From: Rhizopus sp. PT2906
Lineage: Eukaryota; Mucoromycota; Mucoromycetes; Mucorales; Rhizopodaceae
NCBI GenBank assembly: GCA_025529335.1
Contig: JAMYHX010000725.1
Span: 1 to 14,968 of the forward strand
DNA: 14,968 bases
Direction: 5' to 3'
Shown here: piece by piece, positions 10,601-14,968 of the stretch
How the letters are laid out: every line of letters starts with the position of its first letter
How positions within the stretch are numbered: the stretch's first letter is position 1
Program-made: the position numbers and the translations under genes
Notes under the pieces: generated by a model
Databases searched by the model: none
Told to the model about the DNA's origin: nothing
What the model saw: the letters and a program-made list of their open reading frames with translations, nothing else

Positions 10601-12092
10601 GATCGTGATAAGACTCATATTCATCACTATGGTAAAATCTTGATTGGATTTGGAAACCCCATCTCTTCAGATGCAGACAATCTTGCAGATAAAATACAGA
10701 AAGAGCAAAAGAGGTCTGCCGTATTAAGCCCAGTGTCACTAGTGGCAGCCATTTTACTATATAGCAGAGTACAAGGCAATGTGATTGACTTGGGTAAACA
10801 TGCTTTCAAAAAAGAAAGAAAGAAATTAGCCAGGATATCTTACAATTATATCGAATATAGAAACTGTAAAGAAGTACTTAAGCTATCTGTATGAATTTAT
10901 AAGGGTCCAAGGTATCCCAATAGATTGGCAAGGTATATGTATATTAGTAACCTTATACGTATATTAACAAATATAAAAAGACTTTGAGGATAGCGAGAAT
11001 ATCATCTTTTATAGTATTCGATTACTTGAAAAGGGCTCAGATGCTATCACAATAGAAGAAAAGAGTAATCATACGGCCATTCGTATCAGTATAGAATCAG
11101 ACAGCATATTACAACTAGCTTATTATGCCAATCAGGTAAAAACATCATGAGGCTATTATTATTCTCATGCTAAATTTCATTCTAGTTACAAGAGATATTT
11201 GTGCTTGATTCTATTTTTGCGGTTGCTTATCTTTCATTAGGGTCTAAAAGCAATAATGATACAAACGTTACCTTTTTTGAACGATTTGAGTTCTTGGCAA
11301 CTTTATTTCAATATTATTTTTCAGCCAATTGGAATATTAAGGAGGTAAATATTAAAAAATGAAATCATACAGTGTACTCAGTTATCATAGGAATACAATC
11401 GTCTCACTGAAAAATACAAGCAAAATGATAAAGATGACATAAATAACAATCAATACTTTAATCTATTAGCATCATTTGTATATCCAACCATCGACTCATT
11501 TTGGGTAACACTCTGTGCACTTTCAGCATTGCTAGACGACGTAAAGGCACTACCATACTCATTAGTGCCTCTCTTAACACAGTGGATTGGTATGCATTTG
11601 ATAAGTGGAAGAAGAACGATTTATAGCGAAGTGTTATCAGCAGAGTATAGTCAAAATACATTAAAATCCCTATTCCAATTTGGATTACTCGATACTCAAT
11701 CTGCCAAGATGCTTTTATCACCCGACGCTCAGATGCTTATGCAGATCTTGGGGTTTTCTACAAATGAGAATCTTATTGTGATGCAGAAACAGGTAATGAT
11801 AATCTAGATATCAAAGACTAAGTTACTCATATACTGTTTATAGCATGATATACGTCAAGTATGTAAGCAAATTGAGCAAGTAAGGATAAAGCTAGAGGAA
11901 GGACCTTCGTCCAGTTATGTGTTTGAAAAGTGTCAAAATCAAATTAAAAGCCTAATCAAGACAAAAGACAACACTTGCTTTTCAAAGAAACAAGGAGCTA
12001 CACTAGTAGACGCTAAGGAAGAGGCTATGATTCAACTAGGCTACACGCTAATTCAAAGTATGGAACCATCGCTGTCCCATGTGTCACCATAA
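7648..12092 (+). CDS. Fatty-acyl-CoA-reductase-like / PlsB-DHAPAT-like acyltransferase fusion (13 exons)
   Basis: Exons inferred: 7648-7854, 7901-8086, 8139-8196, 8261-8410, 8472-8641, 8689-9711, 9760-9936, 9992-10793, 10861-10932, 10981-11135, 11186-11344, 11391-11792, 11844-12092; 1269 aa. All 12 introns are GT-AG and 46-67 nt. Residues 1 to about 590 resemble fatty acyl-CoA reductases: NAD(P) motif TGATGFVG (18-25), NIVIHCAAT, TNVLGTIRL, EPVPGW, DIVPVDYV. Residues about 580-1269 resemble PlsB/DHAPAT acyltransferases: VLNDPNVIEAI, GAVFIKR (718-724), RSRSG (759-763), FIPVNMAYEEV (785-795), ILQLAYYANQLQEIFV near 990-1006. Intact members would make fatty alcohol and acylate glycerol-3-phosphate or DHAP; FAR-DHAPAT fusions serving ether-lipid synthesis are known in some protists. 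Here the reductase YxxxK is H217xxxK221, the acyltransferase HX4D is S675-X4-D680, and EGTR is EKVR (756-759), so catalysis is doubtful. An Arg/Ser-rich insert lies at about 812-860. The C-terminus (HVSP) is not a PTS1. The exon 9 acceptor could instead be 10833, adding 9 residues. Confidence 0.87.
8201..8223 (+). repeat. GA microsatellite and A-run inside an intron
   Basis: About seven GA units run into about ten A residues, within the third intron of the reductase-acyltransferase gene (8197-8260), directly after the GTAAG donor. The intron also has a TACTGAC branch-like site near 8243 and an AG acceptor at 8259-8260, so the repeat is non-coding. Confidence 0.75.
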
Positions 12093-12139
12093 CATGACAT
12101 CAATGTAAATGATTTGCATGTTGAAACTCCGTATTTAAA

Positions 12140-12145
12140 AATAAA
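12140..12145 (+). terminator. Poly(A) signal of reductase-acyltransferase gene
   Basis: AATAAA 47 nt after the stop codon and only 49 nt before the next gene's ATG. The 3' end of this transcript must lie within or overlap the promoter/leader of the mannosyltransferase gene. Confidence 0.5.
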
Positions 12146-12194
12146 AATATCAGTGCAACACTTCCATCAATAATTCTTCTTTTCATAAAAAAAA

Positions 12195-13695
12195 ATGACA
12201 TATGGTAGCTCGAGGTTTAGGCTGTTAACCTTGTCGACAGTGTTTATATTTTTTATTGTATATTTCTTATATTCTGCTTCATATACTTCAAATGAAGAAG
12301 CAGGACTTATGCAAGAATATGATGATGATATTGATCACCGTCTCTTCAACCAGGGAAGCATAAATAAAGATGCTTGCAAAACAAATACTGTTATTCGAAA
12401 TACAGATCCTAATCATGTAAATGCTCATATCGACATGTGGAGAAGACTAAACAACGAGGCAATAGAAGTATACCGAAAAAGATGGCAAAGGTTTATTACA
12501 TCTGTCAAAAGAGAAAACAATATACCACCTTTTGAAGGACAAGGTATTGTTATTGTAGCAGGCAATCAAGATACATTCCATCGCGCTTTAAACTCCATCA
12601 AGATATTAAGGCATATGCATCACTGCGATCTGGATATTGAAGTATGGCATCTTTCGGATGAACAACCTTCTGTTGCTGTACAAAATGAATTGGCAGCTTT
12701 GGGTGCTGTTGCCAAGGACCTCTCTGACCCAAACCTACCTCGACCTATTCAGTCTAGAAGAAATGCTGATAAACAGTAAACATATATCCGGGGTCTCATA
12801 TGCACTCTTTAATTATTTTTTTTATGTAGGTTTCAAATTAAAGCCGCAGCTGTCATCAATTCATCTTTTAAGGAAGTTTTGTATCTCGACTCAGACAATA
12901 TTCCCGCAAGAGATCCCACCTTCTTATTTGATACACCCGAGTACAAGAAAACAGGTGCATTGTTCTGGCCCGACTTTTGGTAGATAATAATTTTAAAAAT
13001 AATACATTCATGACTAATTCAACATTACAGGAAAACACATGGAGACAATAAAATATTTGAAATACTTCACATTTCTTGCCGCGACGAATGGGAACAAGAG
13101 GTATATTTATATATATATAAAGACGATGTTTATAGGGTACTGAAAAGCTTCATGATAGTCGGGACAAATGGTAATTGATAAAGTCAAGTCATGGCTACCA
13201 CTTCAACTTGCTTGGTACATGCAGGATCAACACGAAATTTACTTTCAGTTTTTAAATGGAGACAAGGACACTTTTAAATATGCATGGCAAGCACTGAATG
13301 CACCCTATCATATGATTGAAGCCTTTTTAGGCATGGCTGGAACCATGGCAGGAGATCGTTTCTGTGGACATACGATGCTTCAATATTATCCAACCAAGAC
13401 CGAAGACTTATTATTATTTGTTCATGCCAACCTTTACAAGATTACAGACAGACGTCACTTTATTAACTCAGGTACACCAAATGCCTCTGAACACCCTTGG
13501 GACTTGTCGAAGCGTTCGACATTTAGTCATTCAAATACATGGATTAAACCTGAATTTTACATCTCTGCTGATGGACGCGCATGCATGGATTTCACACACC
13601 GCGAAGGAGAGCCAAATGCGATTACAGAAAACTTTGACAGCATAGTGCCCAATTTACAGTCTCTCTACATACAATTCGATCAAAGTAGTGGCTGA
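12195..13695 (+). CDS. GT71 (Mnn1/Mnn2-type) alpha-mannosyltransferase, Golgi type II membrane protein (4 exons)
   Basis: Exons inferred: 12195-12775, 12830-12979, 13031-13100, 13159-13695, giving 445 aa. Introns are 54, 51 and 58 nt, all GT-AG. A short cytoplasmic N-terminus is followed by one hydrophobic segment (about 11-28) and a lumenal stem, the type II topology of Golgi glycosyltransferases. The catalytic domain shows GIVIVAGNQDTF (117-128), a DxD metal/GDP-mannose motif in YLDSDN (Asp214, Asp216), FWPDFW, the signature CRDEWEQESGQMVIDK (260-275, built across the last intron), FLNGDKDTF and AGDRFCGH. These match the Mnn1/Mnn2 family, which adds alpha-linked mannose from GDP-mannose to N- or O-glycans. 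The length is somewhat shorter than yeast Mnn2. Whether the linkage is alpha-1,2 or alpha-1,3 cannot be decided from sequence; Mnn2-like alpha-1,2 seems more likely. The ATG follows an A-run and is the only one giving the membrane anchor. Confidence 0.93.
13109..13119 (+). repeat. AT dinucleotide repeat in last intron of mannosyltransferase
   Basis: Short TA/AT repeat just after the donor of the intron 13101-13158. It is non-coding, and the flanking exons join in frame across the conserved CRDEWEQESGQ motif. Confidence 0.6.
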
Positions 13696-14968
13696 ATTAG
13701 ACCAACTTAGGCCATGTTTTTTCTTGTTTAATCAATCCATATAACGTTGTAATTTATTCTGTTCAATAAATTATAATATTTATGTACTTCGCGGTACACT
13801 TTATTCAGAAATTATGCGCACACTAACAGAAAAATGATAATTTCAGACAAGTAGTGATAAAAGAGATACTATCAGAAGCAAAAAAGAAATGATTAGTAAA
13901 CTAGTTATTTACATTGATATTAAATACTTGCATTTAAAGAGAGTTTATAAGAGAAAAAGAGAAGCAAGAAAAGTGAGTAAACGTAAAGAAATTATTAATA
14001 TCTTACCAAAAATGCATTATTATTGGCCAGCGATAACCAGCCCAGAGAAAGAAAAGAGAACAAGAAAAAAGAGAGCAAGAGGGACCAAAGTTTAGTAAGA
14101 ATCAAACCATCTCCAGTTAGTGCCGGGTTTGGTTCGATGGGTAATCTATAATACTACACGTCGGTTTTTTACAAAGAGCGTCTCTATACAACTGTCAACA
14201 GACATCAGGTCAAGACTGCTTGTGGTTTCCTGTGTGGGCTGTAAAAATAATTTCATAAAGGGTTTGCTAGTGTAACGTCTGGCAGAGAAATCGAGGTGAA
14301 TGTATTATTCTTAGAAACGTAGTTAATCATGTATCGACCAGCTCCAAGGCTTCAATAAATTAAAAGTAAAACAATGATCAGATCTATATGTTTTACTTTC
14401 TGGGATAGTAAACACTATTGATAAAGACTATAGATATGAAGCTGAAAAGACGACTGGTGAGGATAAGCTAAAAGTAAGATAACACAAACAAAAGATGGGT
14501 TGTCATTAAAGAAAAACTTCGATCATCCTATTCAGCGCTTATACTAATGAAAAGACGATGAATGAAATACATAAATATGCTACAAGTGAAAAAAAAAAAA
14601 TAGGATTATAGAAGATAATGAACAGTAGCTTAAAGGTTCATTTCTTTTTTGCCATCTTTCCTTTTCTCTGTTCATAAAAAGCTTACAAAGTGACTTATTC
14701 CATCCTGCTGTATTCTTATGCTTCCAAGGCAAAACCATCTATTTGAAAATATCGCACAGTTATTGTCTTCATTATTGACTAATGTTGATATGATAAAACG
14801 AACCAACAAGAGCTCTGTCGTATTTACCCTATAAACACTTAATCTTGTAGTATGAGATTACTCTAAATCTATACTCTAAGAATGAATAATGCAAAGATAC
14901 TGATAACAATACACGTTATTAACATATATAACGCGACATGCCCAACTATCATTGGCCATAATTAAATC
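13696..14968. other. Terminal non-coding region, no supported gene
   Basis: About 1.27 kb after the mannosyltransferase. The first part is its 3' UTR. A 68-codon A/G-rich open stretch (13889-14095) encodes a Lys/Arg-rich peptide with no recognisable motif and is treated as compositional. A GGTTCGA heptamer near 14132 recalls a tRNA T-loop but has no matching stems. An A-run lies at 14589-14600. No open frame of 60 codons or more exists after 14095 on either strand. Confidence 0.55.
13765..13770 (+). terminator. Poly(A) signal of mannosyltransferase gene
   Basis: AATAAA about 70 nt after the stop codon at 13693-13695, in AT-rich sequence. It is the best candidate 3'-end signal. Confidence 0.5.

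Noticed and set aside
13776..13795. Small inverted repeat (TGTAC...GTACA) after the mannosyltransferase
   Set aside because: A five-base-pair stem is expected by chance and has no link to a known eukaryotic 3'-end element.
13889..14095. 68-codon Lys/Arg-rich open frame, possible small basic protein
   Set aside because: Purine-rich composition alone explains the Lys/Arg/Glu content; no motif and no clear promoter or 3' signal of its own.
14105..14160. Possible tRNA because of a GGTTCGA heptamer
   Set aside because: No acceptor, D or anticodon stems can be paired around it on either strand.

Overview
This window looks like nuclear DNA from an early-diverging fungus, most likely Mucoromycota (Rhizopus/Mucor-like). 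It is AT-rich and carries 22 inferred short GT-AG introns of about 46-67 nt. Start codons are often preceded by pyrimidine-rich leaders, AATAAA-type signals follow all four genes, and the standard genetic code applies. The species assignment is inference; no rRNA or other marker gene is present.

Four protein-coding genes are supported, all on the + strand. (1) 272-2775: mitochondrial aconitase, 4 exons, 780 aa, with targeting peptide and all three Fe-S cysteines. (2) 4110-6555: a cyclin-Y-type cyclin, 5 exons, 742 aa. The cyclin box sits at the very C-terminus behind about 580 residues of lineage-specific, partly disordered sequence. (3) 7648-12092: a 13-exon gene for a 1269-aa fusion of a fatty-acyl-CoA-reductase-like module and a PlsB/DHAPAT-like acyltransferase module. 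Key catalytic residues are substituted in both modules. (4) 12195-13695: a GT71 (Mnn1/Mnn2-type) Golgi alpha-mannosyltransferase, 4 exons, 445 aa, starting only 102 bp after gene 3 ends.

The intergenic stretches (1-271, 2776-4109, 6556-7647, 13696-14968) hold no gene I can support. The most notable item in them is an uninterrupted 45-nt poly(A) run at 6976-7020. No tRNA, rRNA, CRISPR or recognisable transposon was found.

The genes do not form an obvious pathway: TCA cycle, CDK regulation, lipid (possibly ether-lipid) metabolism and protein mannosylation. The strongest candidate for something not well described is gene 3. The SDR catalytic Tyr is His (HxxxK), the acyltransferase HX4D His is Ser, and the EGTR block reads EKVR, while the overall folds appear intact and the reading frame is open across all 13 exons. 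That pattern fits a conserved pseudoenzyme or neofunctionalised fusion better than a decaying pseudogene. The second candidate is the cyclin-Y homologue, which lacks the animal myristoylation signal but has a cationic amphipathic stretch that could replace it.
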